This document shows, one piece after another, positions 9,047 to 17,355 of a DNA stretch of 64,000 nucleotides. Made by a program: the position numbers and the translations under genes. The notes under the pieces were generated by a model. The model did no database searches. It was given only the letters and a program-made list of their open reading frames with translations, and was not told the DNA's origin. Positions within the stretch are counted from its first letter, which is position 1, and every line of letters starts with the position of its first letter. The DNA comes from Methanosphaerula subterraneus (GTDB lineage Archaea > Halobacteriota > Methanomicrobia > Methanomicrobiales > Methanospirillaceae): contig NZ_CP170508.1 of NCBI RefSeq assembly GCF_052055875.1, positions 1,798,001 to 1,862,000 on the forward strand. Direction: 5' to 3'.

Positions 9047-9352
9047 TCAGAGGTACCCGGAGCGGTGGAGCCAGTCCACCTGCGGGGCGGTGTACCGGTA
9101 GATGATATCGCACTTATCATCCTGGAACGACCAGGGGACAACGACCAGGATGTCGCCCTCGCGGATCCAGACCTTCTTCTTGATCTTGCCCTTGATCCGC
9201 CCGGTCCTGGTCACGCCGTCGGCTCCTCGAACACGGATATGGTTGGCCCCCATCATCATCTCGGCACGTCCGAAGATCTCACAGTTCTTTTTTTGGGGCA
9301 GCCGGACCCTGACAATCTCCTCACCAGTCGGGGCCGGCCTCTTCTCGGTCAC
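9047..9352 (-). CDS. eif1A: translation initiation factor aIF-1A
   Basis: Archaeal homologue of eIF1A/IF1, an OB-fold protein that binds the A site of the small ribosomal subunit during initiation. The 101 residues show the family hallmarks EIVRVRLPQ near the N-terminus, FGRAEMMMGANHIRVRGADG, the basic RTGRIKGKIKKKVWIREGD and the end VVPWSFQDDKCDIIYRY. Full length for the archaeal form. The start is GTG at 9352 with GGGTG 7 bases before it; a TATA box (atatatta around 9412 on the other strand's sense) lies about 60 bases upstream. Confidence 0.97.
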   Translation of the reverse strand: MTEKRPAPTGEEIVRVRLPQKKNCEIFGRAEMMMGANHIRVRGADGVTRTGRIKGKIKKKVWIREGDILVVVPWSFQDDKCDIIYRYTAPQVDWLHRSGYL

Positions 9353-9526
9353 AGTTCACACCCTTTCCGGGAACTCCGATTCATCTACCCCGATCTATGC
9401 ATTACGAGGATATATTATTAATGATTGCAGCGACAGGAGTCGCTCGAACTCGACAGAGAAGCCCGATATGGAGCCGGATCCTTCATGATGCAGAGTACTG
9501 CCGGAGACGGCGGCCGGCCAGTTCGT

Positions 9527-9536
9527 TTTTTATACG
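9527..9536 (+). promoter_or_regulatory. TATA box of the rubredoxin-TPP enzyme gene
   Basis: The T/A-rich element gttttttatac just upstream of the rubredoxin fusion gene would place the transcript start near 9555, followed by GAGGAG shortly before the ATG at 9570. Confidence 0.45.
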
Positions 9537-9569
9537 AGGGGTGATGCAGGATAGAAAGAGGAGTGACCG

Positions 9570-11339
9570 ATGACGGCGTGGCGATGCAGGATATGTGGAT
9601 ACACCTATGACGAGAGGGCGGGGGAAGCAAAGACCGGAACCCCCGCGGGTACCCGGTTTACCGACCTGCCAGAAGACTGGCGATGCCCGGTATGCAGGGC
9701 CGGAAAGGAGGCCTTTGTTCAGGTACCGGAGGCTGACCCGCACCAATCTGCGACGACCACCGTCGGGGAGGTGATCATCGATCAGCTGGCCTCTGCCGGG
9801 GTCAGGTACGTCTTTGGGATCCCGGGGACCTCCTCGCTCGGCCTCGTCGACGCTGTGAGAAAGAAGGAGGGGATTGAGTACATCATCGTCAGGCATGAAG
9901 CGAATGGGGCGATGGCCGCCGCTGCCTATGGCAAGCTGACCGGCCTGCCGGCCGTCTGCCTGACGATCGGCGGACCCGGGGCGACGAACCTGGCGACCGG
10001 CCTCTACGATGCGAAGGAGGACCACGCCCCCCTGATCGCGCTGAACGGGCAGGTCGAGCACCAGTATACCGGACCGGGCGGGTTCCAGGAGATCGACCAG
10101 GACGCGTTCTTCCGGCCGATCACCGTCTACAATACCACGATCCACGACCGCTCAAAGACCGTCCCTATCATGACGGCGGCGATTAAGAACGCAATCCTCC
10201 AGCGCGGGGTGGCCCAGGTCTCGGTCCCGAACAACATCCAGAAACAGCCCCTGGACGCCACCTTCTGCAGCGGCCCCGGCTGCCTCGTCGACCAGAAGGT
10301 GATGCCAGGGGCAGATGATCTGCAGCGGGCCGTCACGGCGATCGATCGGGCGGCCAGGCCGGTGATCATCGCCGGGTTCGGGGCGTACCGGGACGGGGAA
10401 GCCGTCGCAGAACTCGCCAGGCGTCTCAAAGCTCCGATCCTGACCACGTTCCGGGCCAAGGGGATCCTGCCCGAGGGGACCGGACAGGTGATCGGAATCC
10501 TCGGCAATGTCGGGTCGCCGGACGCACGGGTCCTGGTGAACGGGGCCGATCTGCTGATCACTCTGGGGGTCGGGTTCTCTTCGATGACCAGCATCCCCCT
10601 CGACCGGCCCATGGTGCAGGTGGACCGCGATCCCCTGAAACTCGGCAAGAACAGCGCGACGATCCCCCTGCTCGGAGACTGCGCCCCTGTCATCAGGAAA
10701 CTCACCCTGCTGGTCGGTGAGCGGAAGGAGACCGGGCAGACTGAAGAGATACAGGTCATGCAGCAGCGCTGGATCGACCAGCTCGATGCCGAGGCGGTCC
10801 AGAAGAGCCCGATCCCGGGGGCCACGATCATGAAGGTCCTCTCCGGAGTGGTCCCGCCGGAGGCCGTCATCTCGGTGGACGTCGGCGAGAACTGCTGGTG
10901 GTTTGGTCGGAACTTCCAGAGCAGGGGGCAGGTCTTCGTGATGTCCGGGTACCTGGCCACGATGGGGGCCGGCTTCCCCGGGGCGATCGCGGCCAGGCTC
11001 GCCTATCCGGACCGGCCGGTGGTCTGCATCACCGGGGACGGCGGATTCGCGATGGCGATGGGCGACCTGGTGACGGCGGTGAAGTACCACCTGCCGATGG
11101 TGATCGTCGTGATGAACAACCGGCAGTACGGGATGATCCAGGTCGAGCAGATGATGGAGAACTACGATAACTTCGGGACTGAGCTCGTCAACCCGGACTT
11201 TGCCGCGTATGCCGAGGCCTGTGGGGCTGTCGGAGTCCGGGTTGAGCAGCCGGAGGATCTCGGGCCGGCGGTCACGGCCGGGCTCGCGTCAGGAGAGGTG
11301 GTGGTGATCGATGTGGCCACTGACCCGGGACGGTTCTGA
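9570..11339 (+). CDS. rubredoxin-fused thiamine diphosphate-dependent enzyme
   Basis: 589 residues. The first 50 are a complete rubredoxin: C6-x2-C9 (CRICGYTYDE) and C39-x2-C42 (WRCPVCRAGK) hold one iron. After a short linker (to about 60) comes a full TPP enzyme of the acetolactate synthase/pyruvate oxidase family: N-terminal pyrimidine domain with catalytic Glu in VRHEANGAMAAAAYG, central domain, and C-terminal PP domain with GDGGFAMAMGDL and NN motif in VMNNRQYG. Known family members act on 2-keto acids such as pyruvate. The built-in iron centre suggests that electrons from keto-acid oxidation are handed to rubredoxin, or that it works in an oxidative-stress route; this is inference. No ilvN-like small subunit is adjacent. 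Confidence 0.88.
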   Translation: MTAWRCRICGYTYDERAGEAKTGTPAGTRFTDLPEDWRCPVCRAGKEAFVQVPEADPHQSATTTVGEVIIDQLASAGVRYVFGIPGTSSLGLVDAVRKKEGIEYIIVRHEANGAMAAAAYGKLTGLPAVCLTIGGPGATNLATGLYDAKEDHAPLIALNGQVEHQYTGPGGFQEIDQDAFFRPITVYNTTIHDRSKTVPIMTAAIKNAILQRGVAQVSVPNNIQKQPLDATFCSGPGCLVDQKVMPGADDLQRAVTAIDRAARPVIIAGFGAYRDGEAVAELARRLKAPILTTFRAKGILPEGTGQVIGILGNVGSPDARVLVNGADLLITLGVGFSSMTSIPLDRPMVQVDRDPLKLGKNSATIPLLGDCAPVIRKLTLLVGERKETGQTEEIQVMQQRWIDQLDAEAVQKSPIPGATIMKVLSGVVPPEAVISVDVGENCWWFGRNFQSRGQVFVMSGYLATMGAGFPGAIAARLAYPDRPVVCITGDGGFAMAMGDLVTAVKYHLPMVIVVMNNRQYGMIQVEQMMENYDNFGTELVNPDFAAYAEACGAVGVRVEQPEDLGPAVTAGLASGEVVVIDVATDPGRF

Positions 11340-12006
11340 TCGCCCCCGGCCGGTCAGGGTCTCTGAGCTGGTGACGGCGCACCGATGCCCGCTCGCCCTC
11401 TATCATCTCCAGGGCCGGGACCAGCCCTCCTCCGCCAGGTACGTGATCGCAAAAGAGATCGCCCGCCATCACGGGACCTGCAGCGACCCGGACTTGCTCT
11501 GGGAGGAGGTGATGGCGGTGATGCCGGAGATCGACCCGGCGATGAAAGACTTCCTTTCGACCTCCCTGCTCGCCTGCAGCAGGATGGTATGGCCGCCCTT
11601 CACCGAGCAGGATCTGCAGGTTCGGTCAGAGAGACACCGGATCACGGGCACCGTCGACCTGGCCGGCGGCCCGCATGGCCTCTTCGGGGTGGTCCGGTCC
11701 TCGTCGGCGCCGTCAGAGGGGATCTATGCCACCGACCGGATCCGGGTGGCGGCCTATGCCCTCTGCCTGGAGGAGATCTACCACATGCCGGTCAGGGAAG
11801 GGGTCGTCCTCTATCTCCCGGATGGCGTGATCCGGACCTGTCCGGTCTCACCCCGGGACCGACGGGCTGTCTTGACCGGGCGGGACGCCGCAACAGCGGT
11901 GATCAGTGGTGAAGTCCCGAAACGGCCGCTGAACCCGCCCTGCACGCACTGCCCGGCCTCTGACCGTTGCCGGCAGGGGGCCTCGTCACGTTTCAAGCAG
12001 GGTTGA
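11311..12006 (+). CDS. Cas4/RecB-like Fe-S protein with apparently lost nuclease residues
   Basis: 231 residues. The four cysteines have the Cas4/AddB arrangement: C26 (TAHRCPLALY) and C211, C214, C220 (CTHCPASDRC), which in that family hold a 4Fe-4S cluster. The PD-(D/E)xK core is recognisable by GTVDL (D116) and the later helix DRIRVAAYALCLEE. The strand that normally carries (D/E)xK reads GLFGVVRSSS, with Val and Arg where the acidic residue and Lys should be, so nuclease activity is doubtful. It overlaps the 3' end of the TPP enzyme gene by 29 bases, and its own 3' end overlaps the convergent gene by 21 bases. No CRISPR or cas genes are nearby. Family call is by motif only. Confidence 0.68.
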   Translation: MWPLTRDGSDRPRPVRVSELVTAHRCPLALYHLQGRDQPSSARYVIAKEIARHHGTCSDPDLLWEEVMAVMPEIDPAMKDFLSTSLLACSRMVWPPFTEQDLQVRSERHRITGTVDLAGGPHGLFGVVRSSSAPSEGIYATDRIRVAAYALCLEEIYHMPVREGVVLYLPDGVIRTCPVSPRDRRAVLTGRDAATAVISGEVPKRPLNPPCTHCPASDRCRQGASSRFKQG

Positions 12007-12921
12007 GGAGACGATATACTCGCCCTTTGCCTCGCGGGTGGTGCCGACGACCAGCCACTGCTCGTCGCCGTGCTGCTCGATCACACCCTTCGCCTGCAGG
12101 GTCTCCCCTGCCCGGACCTGGCCGGTGTAGGTGTGCGTGAACGAGAGGACCTTGTCGACCGCCGCTCCCTCGAGCGGGTAGACGGCAGGGGCGTCGAAGG
12201 CGAGCCGGTCATCGGTGACGACCCCCTCGACCGTTCCCTTGCCGAGCACCGTCCCCTTGCCTGAGGGAAGGGCGGAGGCGAGGTCGTCATAGGATCGGGC
12301 GTACAGCAGGTCGAAGTAGGTCCCCCCAATCCGCCCGCGGTTCCACTTCCGTTCCTCATGCAGCCGGAAGACCGGATACGGGATCGAAGGGTTCCGCTTG
12401 GCATAGATCCGCTGCCAGAGGTCCTCGTCCAGGTCCTCGACCCGCCCCTCGGCCACCGCCTGCTGCAGCTGCTGTTGTGCAGAGAAACAGGCCGGCCCAT
12501 AGACCACCAGGTCGATGTCTGAGCCGGCATTGGCGAGGCCGCAGAGGCGCGAACCGCTGCAGCCGTAGGTGCCGGGGACGAGGGCGAGCTGGTCGGCGAT
12601 CGTCTTCACCCGCGGCTCTTCGCGTTCGACACGCGAACACTCCAGTTCAGGCTTCAGGATCCTGCTGACCTGGTCGTACGGCACCCGGTGGAGCAGGTCC
12701 AGAAACTCAGGCTTGTTGTCGCGGAGGAGCTGGTATCCCTCTTCGAACCCGACCTTCCGGTACCGCCGCCCCTCGGGGTTCACCCGGTCCCCTGCAGGGT
12801 CAGGAACATACCGGAGGAGACAGCCGGCCCGCTCCCCGTTGTCGTAGGCGGCGACCGCGTAGACCCACCGGTCCAGGTCCAGAAGAAAGTCGCGGATCCG
12901 GAGAGGCAGGTTCAGTCGCAC
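11986..12921 (-). CDS. archaeal nucleotidyltransferase-domain protein
   Basis: 311 residues. A polymerase-beta type nucleotidyltransferase core lies in the middle: G123-S124 and D135-x-D137 in CSGSRLCGLANAGSDIDLV, with a third carboxylate in GGTYFDLLY. The N-terminal about 110 residues (RDFLLDLDRWVYAVAAYDN) and the C-terminal about 80 residues (likely a small beta domain, TYTGQVRAGETLQAKGVIE) are typical of a conserved archaeal group of predicted nucleotidyltransferases whose target is unknown. GTG start at 12921, overlapping the end of the Sua5 gene by 10 bases, so the two are likely co-translated. Confidence 0.8.
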   Translation of the reverse strand: MRLNLPLRIRDFLLDLDRWVYAVAAYDNGERAGCLLRYVPDPAGDRVNPEGRRYRKVGFEEGYQLLRDNKPEFLDLLHRVPYDQVSRILKPELECSRVEREEPRVKTIADQLALVPGTYGCSGSRLCGLANAGSDIDLVVYGPACFSAQQQLQQAVAEGRVEDLDEDLWQRIYAKRNPSIPYPVFRLHEERKWNRGRIGGTYFDLLYARSYDDLASALPSGKGTVLGKGTVEGVVTDDRLAFDAPAVYPLEGAAVDKVLSFTHTYTGQVRAGETLQAKGVIEQHGDEQWLVVGTTREAKGEYIVSSTLLET

Positions 12922-13508
12922 CGGGCACCCCGGAGAAACGCAGCGGCCTCGGCTGCCTTCTCGCCGGGGCGGATCATCCGCATATCCACCAGGTCGACGA
13001 CGGTCGAGGGAAGACCGGTGAGCCGGCCGGCATCGATCAGCAGGTCGTACCGGACATGCACGTCGTTGATGGTCACCGGGTCCTTGCCGCCGGAGAGGTT
13101 GGCCGAGGTGGCGGTGATCGGACCGTCGAACTCCCGGATCAGCTCGAGCGCAATCGGGTGGGCCGGGATACGGAGCCCGATCATCCCGGTCCCCCCGGTC
13201 AGCACCTCAGGAAGGATCTTCTTCGCCTTCAGCACCACCGTGAACGGTCCCGGCAGGAACTGTTCGATGAATTGCTCTGCCACCGGGGTCACCACGGCCA
13301 GGGCCGCGAGCATATCCCGGTCGCTGACCGCTATCGAGATCGGCTTGGCGAGAGGCCGGTGTTTCGCCTCGTAGACCTCCATGACCGCCTCATCCGAGAG
13401 GGCATCGGCCCCGAGTCCATAGATCGTATCGGTCGGATAGACGACCAGTCCATCCCGGTGCAGTACCTTCACTGCTTCCTGTATCCTGTCCATTAGAACC
13501 CTGTCCAT
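12912..13508 (-). CDS. threonylcarbamoyl-AMP synthase, Sua5/YrdC family
   Basis: Makes threonylcarbamoyl-AMP from Thr, bicarbonate and ATP for the t6A37 modification of ANN-decoding tRNAs. The 198 residues are one YrdC domain: GLVVYPTDTIYGLGADA, the KHRPLAKPISI nucleotide/Thr-binding motif (KxR...K.xS), LPGPFTVVLKAK, IGLRIPAHP and TSANLSGG. It lacks the extra C-terminal Sua5 domain, so it is the short form. Its ATG shares one base with the stop of the upstream gene (TGATG), and its 3' end overlaps the next, giving a tightly packed three-gene run. Confidence 0.95.
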   Translation of the reverse strand: MDRVLMDRIQEAVKVLHRDGLVVYPTDTIYGLGADALSDEAVMEVYEAKHRPLAKPISIAVSDRDMLAALAVVTPVAEQFIEQFLPGPFTVVLKAKKILPEVLTGGTGMIGLRIPAHPIALELIREFDGPITATSANLSGGKDPVTINDVHVRYDLLIDAGRLTGLPSTVVDLVDMRMIRPGEKAAEAAAFLRGARCD

Positions 13509-14185
13509 CAGAAGACTCTCCCTCGAACCCGTGCTATATCGAAGACGGCCCGCTTTGAGACGTGCATCACCGCAAAGACCCCAGCCTGGATCGGGTCGGT
13601 CACGACCAGGTCTGCATGCTCCGGGACACTCCCGGCCATGTTCAGGGCGATCACCGGGATCCCGGCCCGTTTGACCCGGTCGACCGAGTCACTGATCGCC
13701 CCGCCCATCAGGGATCCGGCCAGCACCAGGATCGAGGCACGGGGCAGTCGTGAGACCGCGTCGACGGCCAGGGCCAGCGTCTGCTCCCCGACCAGGGGGA
13801 TCGTGTCCACCGAGATCCGTTCCCCCCTGATATTGTGCCGGTCGGCCTCGTTGATCGCCCCGACCGCCACCTGACCCACCTGGGCGCCGCCGCCGATGAT
13901 GATCACCCGTGAGCCGTAGATGTCAGAGAACGGGTGGTATGCACGAACCCCGTTCACCGACGGAATCGCTGCAAGGTCGGTGATCAACTGCTGCTGGTCG
14001 GTGGAACCCAGGTACTCGACATAGAGCTCTGCCAGTCCGCGGCATGGTCCGAACTCAAACGTCTCCTGGTGGATCATCATGATATTGGCCTGATGATCAG
14101 CAACCACCGAAGCAATATCACGCAGCACACCCTTCCTGTTCTCAGCAATGATCCGGATCGCGGAGAGAGGGTCAGGTTCGCTCAT
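13508..14185 (-). CDS. ACT-domain protein (DUF5612-like)
   Basis: 225 residues. The N-terminal about 75 residues are an ACT domain (IRIIAENRKGVLRDIASVVADH), the usual small-molecule, often amino-acid, sensing fold. The remaining 150 residues (SRVIIIGGGAQVGQVAVGAI.. SILVLAGSLMGGAISDSV) form an alpha/beta domain conserved in methanogens with no known activity. Likely a regulator or sensor of a metabolite. It begins 8 bases from the tRNA-Gly gene on the same strand, so it may be read from the tRNA promoter region. Start ATG at 14185. Confidence 0.75.
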   Translation of the reverse strand: MSEPDPLSAIRIIAENRKGVLRDIASVVADHQANIMMIHQETFEFGPCRGLAELYVEYLGSTDQQQLITDLAAIPSVNGVRAYHPFSDIYGSRVIIIGGGAQVGQVAVGAINEADRHNIRGERISVDTIPLVGEQTLALAVDAVSRLPRASILVLAGSLMGGAISDSVDRVKRAGIPVIALNMAGSVPEHADLVVTDPIQAGVFAVMHVSKRAVFDIARVRGRVF

Positions 14186-14193
14186 AAAACCGA

Positions 14194-14264
14194 TGCGATA
14201 GCCGGGATTCGAACCCGAGTTAGAAGCTTGGGAAGCTCCTGTCCTACCACTAGACTACTATCGC
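14194..14264 (-). tRNA. tRNA-Gly, anticodon CCC
   Basis: Read on the minus strand from 14264: acceptor arm GCGATAG pairs with CTATCGC at the 3' end, discriminator base A; D-arm contains AGTGGTAGGA; anticodon stem GGAGC/GCTTC closes the loop TTCCCAA with anticodon CCC (decodes GGG); T-arm GGGTTCGAATCCC is standard. 71 bases, no intron, CCA not encoded. Confidence 0.95.
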
Positions 14265-14343
14265 AATGTTAGTATACAGTTATTTCCAGCCACGGATAAG
14301 TATCTTTTCGTCCATACCCCTGGAAAAAAGGGTAACGGACCGG

Positions 14344-14493
14344 TCAGACCGTATCTGCGTACCGGGCCGGGTCCTTCTCGAAGGTCTTCTTGCACCCGGG
14401 CGCACAGAAGTAGTAGGTCTTCCCGTTGTACTCACTGGTGAACTTCGCCGTCTTCTCGTCCACCGTCATCTTACAGATCGGATCGATCGCCAT
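14344..14493 (-). CDS. YHS domain protein
   Basis: A 49-residue protein that is a single YHS domain: MAIDPICKMTVDEKTAKF, then YNGKTYYFCAPGCKKTFEKDP. Family members bind heavy metals through these cysteines and often accompany metal ATPases or oxygenases. Here Cys occurs as DPICKM and FCAPGC. It stands alone between the tRNA and the acyltransferase; a possible target for metal handling would be the copper ATPase encoded 10 kb away. Start ATG at 14493; a poly-T run (minus strand, about 14325) follows the stop. Confidence 0.88.
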   Translation of the reverse strand: MAIDPICKMTVDEKTAKFTSEYNGKTYYFCAPGCKKTFEKDPARYADTV

Positions 14494-14552
14494 TCGTCTC
14501 TCTCCATCCAGTCATAAGACAGAAAGAGTAGAAAAAGGGTCCGGTCCCCCTC

Positions 14553-15179
14553 TCACTGGAAGAGGATCTTGGCAAACTCACCGAGGGTGTAATCGACCTT
14601 CGGCCGGTCCCGGATGTACCGGGCCGGCACCCCGCCGACCATCACCCAGGGAGGGACGTCCCTGGTCACGACCGCACCCGAGGCGACCACGGCCCCCTCC
14701 CCGATGGTGACCTGCGGGAGGATCGTCACCCGGGAACCGATGTACACCCAGTCCTCGAGGGTCACCTGTCCGCCCTTCTCGGAAAAGGTCGGGGAGAGGA
14801 TGTCATGCTCAAGGGTATAGATCCGGACCTCCTTGCCGATGTTCACATTATTCCCGATCCTGATCTTCTCGCGGGCATCGAAGAACCCGTGGTCCCCGAG
14901 GATCGAGTGCTCACCGACCTGCATCTTCCAGGGGGAGAAGAAGGTGCAGCCGCCGTAGATCGTCGAGGACTTCGGGAGTCCGATATGAAAGACGGTCCGG
15001 TAGAGAAAGTCCCGCAGGTGATGAAATGGGATCTTGCCGGTCAGATTGGCAGCGTAGATCATCGACCAGAACGCAACATACCAGCCCTTCTCAAGCACCC
15101 GGTACAACCGCGGATGAGTATCGATCAGACGCCGCGCCCGATATTTGATCTCATAGATGGCGTCATACACAGTAGTCAA
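14553..15179 (-). CDS. hexapeptide-repeat acyltransferase
   Basis: 208 residues. From about residue 70 the sequence runs in left-handed beta-helix hexapeptides (STIYGGCTFFSP, MQVGEHSILGDH, IRIGNNVNIGKEV, VYIGSRVTILPQVTIGEGAVVASGAVV), ending PWVMVGGVPARYI, which is typical of the maltose/galactoside O-acetyltransferase and WbbJ group that modify sugars. The N-terminal about 60 residues are basic and partly hydrophobic (WYVAFWSMIYAANL), perhaps membrane associated. Likely role: acetylating surface or lipid-linked glycans. TTG at 15179 is taken as start because a TATA box (cttataacc) lies 25-30 bases before it. Confidence 0.85.
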   Translation of the reverse strand: MTTVYDAIYEIKYRARRLIDTHPRLYRVLEKGWYVAFWSMIYAANLTGKIPFHHLRDFLYRTVFHIGLPKSSTIYGGCTFFSPWKMQVGEHSILGDHGFFDAREKIRIGNNVNIGKEVRIYTLEHDILSPTFSEKGGQVTLEDWVYIGSRVTILPQVTIGEGAVVASGAVVTRDVPPWVMVGGVPARYIRDRPKVDYTLGEFAKILFQ

Positions 15180-15374
15180 TACTTGATTTCCCGCGCATGG
15201 TTATAAGGATAGCAGAGCAGGGAGGCCCACAGAGCAGATCTGCCGGGCAGGGGAGGGGGCCGGCATGCAGAGAGAGATGGGGTTATGTAGTAACACTTCC
15301 AACCTTTTGAAGATAGTAATTGTGGCCGATGCTGCAGATCAGCCCGGTCGGAAGACTACCCAGGTGAAACAAGG

Positions 15375-17087
15375 ATGAAAGGAAAGATTGGGATACAGAT
15401 GATCGTCGGAGCCCTGCTCCTGCTCTGTCTGATCCAGACGGTGGCCGCAACCACGACAATCGTCGTGGCGGCAGCAGATGCAAGCCCGGCCTCCAAGGCG
15501 GCCGCTCAGATCGTCTGTCCAGGCACGAATGATCAGGCATGGATCAATGAAGCATTCAACCGGCTCCCGGCGGAGGGAGGGGTTGTGCAGCTTACCGAGG
15601 GGACCTTCCACAGTTCTGGCTGGATCTACCCGACGGCAAACTCGCAGTTCCTCGGTTCTGGCGAGGATAAGACCACTATCGATGTCTTTAACGCAGCCGA
15701 CCCCTACCAGCCGATCCATGTCCAGAAGGACAACGTGCTGATCAAGGGATTCACCCTCCGCGGTGAGGGGTTCTTTTTGATCAGGACCAACCATGTCACG
15801 ATCCAGGACATCACGGCCACTTCGATCGGCGCTGACGGTATTCGTAAACCATCCGGTGGCAACGGGATGTTCTTCATCTGGGTGGACAACGCCAACACCG
15901 GGGAGATCACCTTCCAGAACTGCAAGGCGATCGACTGCAACACCCACGGCTTCAACATGAACGCCAACCGGAATACTGACTCGATCAACACCAGAACCGG
16001 GACCGGAAGCTATGCGATCAGCAACCTGAAGTTCATCAACTGCCAGGCGATCAGGTGCGGGTACGGCGTCGCTAACGGTTCGAGCTCGGAGTTTGCGACC
16101 GGGTTCGACATCCAGGAGGACAACGACCTGCAGAACGTCGAACTGACCAACTGCCTGGCCGAGGACAACTGGGAGAACGGGTTCCACTTCGAGCCCGGCT
16201 ACCTGGGAACCAAGAACGTGGTCCTCAACAACTGTGTCAGCAGGAACAACGGACAGCGGAACCCGGCCACGGAGCCCTACAACGACGTCTTCGTCTCAGG
16301 CTATTACATCCACCGGAACGCGGTCCTGAACAACTGCGTGGCGATCAACAACAAGAACGCCGGGTTCTTCACCCATGACGGCTCCAACACGGTCTTCAAC
16401 AGCTGCGTCGACATCGGATCGACCTACGGGTTCAAGATCGTCAAGGGCAGTTCCACCATCACCCTCAACGACTGCCAGGCACGGAACAACAAGGCGTGGG
16501 CGTTCTGGTCTGCATTCTCAGAAAAGGTCACCCTGAAGAACTTCTTCCAGGCCAATGCGGGCGGTAAGAACGGATACCAGAGCAATCTCGGCTTCTACTA
16601 CGGCAGCCCGACGTATGAGTTCTCGACCAAGGACTCGTCCTTCGACATCACGGCCTACGGCTCTTCCCTGCCGATCATCAACCAGGCCGGCAGCGGCAAC
16701 ACCTACTCCCTGAATTCCGCGGCCTCTGACCGGTTGCCGGCAGTGACAGATATCAAGGCGGCCACCGTGCCGCCAGTCCCGGTGACCGGGTACTCGGCGA
16801 CCACACAGGGCGCCACCCAGGTATCACAGCAGGTCGCAGCAGCCCCGGTGGCTGTGGTGACCGCAGCGCCTGCCGCAGCCACAGCTTCGACAGCCTCTGA
16901 CGGCTGGGGAGGATTTGGGAAGTCGTTCGGCTTCTCTTCGAGCGGTTTCGGAAGCTTCGGCAGCGGCTCGTCCTTCCAGAGCGGTGGTTTCAACACCATC
17001 GGGGTCGCAGTGTCGTCCTCCCAGTCCTTTATCGCATCGGTCGGCTCCTCGTGGGGCGGCTTCGGCGGCAGAAGCTTCGGATTCTAA
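15375..17087 (+). CDS. secreted beta-helix surface protein with Gly/Phe/Ser-rich tail (copy 1)
   Basis: 570 residues. A signal peptide (MKGKIGIQMIVGALLLLCL, ending about AVAA at 26) leads into a right-handed parallel beta-helix (about 60-470) of the pectate-lyase type, with Asn/Cys-rich coils such as FQNCKAIDCNTHGFNMN and VVLNNCVSRNNG. Asn ladders indicate stacking; no catalytic site is evident, so polysaccharide lyase activity should not be assumed. After a linker with Val/Ala/Pro (about 480-515) comes a tail rich in Gly, Phe and Ser that ends WGGFGGRSFGF. No C-terminal TM helix or sortase-like tail. It is a close paralogue of the next gene and shares its beta-helix with the genes at 39128 and 42346. 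Confidence 0.85.
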   Translation: MKGKIGIQMIVGALLLLCLIQTVAATTTIVVAAADASPASKAAAQIVCPGTNDQAWINEAFNRLPAEGGVVQLTEGTFHSSGWIYPTANSQFLGSGEDKTTIDVFNAADPYQPIHVQKDNVLIKGFTLRGEGFFLIRTNHVTIQDITATSIGADGIRKPSGGNGMFFIWVDNANTGEITFQNCKAIDCNTHGFNMNANRNTDSINTRTGTGSYAISNLKFINCQAIRCGYGVANGSSSEFATGFDIQEDNDLQNVELTNCLAEDNWENGFHFEPGYLGTKNVVLNNCVSRNNGQRNPATEPYNDVFVSGYYIHRNAVLNNCVAINNKNAGFFTHDGSNTVFNSCVDIGSTYGFKIVKGSSTITLNDCQARNNKAWAFWSAFSEKVTLKNFFQANAGGKNGYQSNLGFYYGSPTYEFSTKDSSFDITAYGSSLPIINQAGSGNTYSLNSAASDRLPAVTDIKAATVPPVPVTGYSATTQGATQVSQQVAAAPVAVVTAAPAAATASTASDGWGGFGKSFGFSSSGFGSFGSGSSFQSGGFNTIGVAVSSSQSFIASVGSSWGGFGGRSFGF

Positions 17088-17092
17088 ACCAA

Positions 17093-17172
17093 TTCGTTAG
17101 AAATGGCCCTCATCCATCAGGATGGGGTTCCAGTTCGTTAGAACCGGGCCTCATTAATCTGGATGGGGGTCC
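17093..17172. repeat. two imperfect 39-base direct repeats with hairpin
   Basis: Two copies (17093-17131 and 17134-17172), both starting ttcgttagaa and ending ggatgggg(t)tcc, lie just after the first beta-helix gene. In copy 1, CCC-T-CATCC pairs with GGATGGGG around a 4-base loop; copy 2 has a decayed stem. Position suggests a terminator or mRNA-stabilising element, duplicated. Confidence 0.5.
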
Positions 17173-17355
17173 GGACCCTCATACCCTTTTTACTTCTCAT
17201 ACAGACCCGAGCGTATGCCGGCGGGCATCAGGAGACGGCAGGGACGTGCAAACGTCGATCAGATTATGTAGGTGCAGTACAAAGATGGAGAATTAGTGAT
17301 CAGGATTCACCCACCGGCCGGCCGGCAGGGTTCCAGACCAGAAAGAGGTGTGTAG

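Noticed and set aside
11311..12006. Calling the Cas4-like gene part of a CRISPR system
   Set aside because: No repeats or other cas genes nearby, and the catalytic acid and lysine are not visible.
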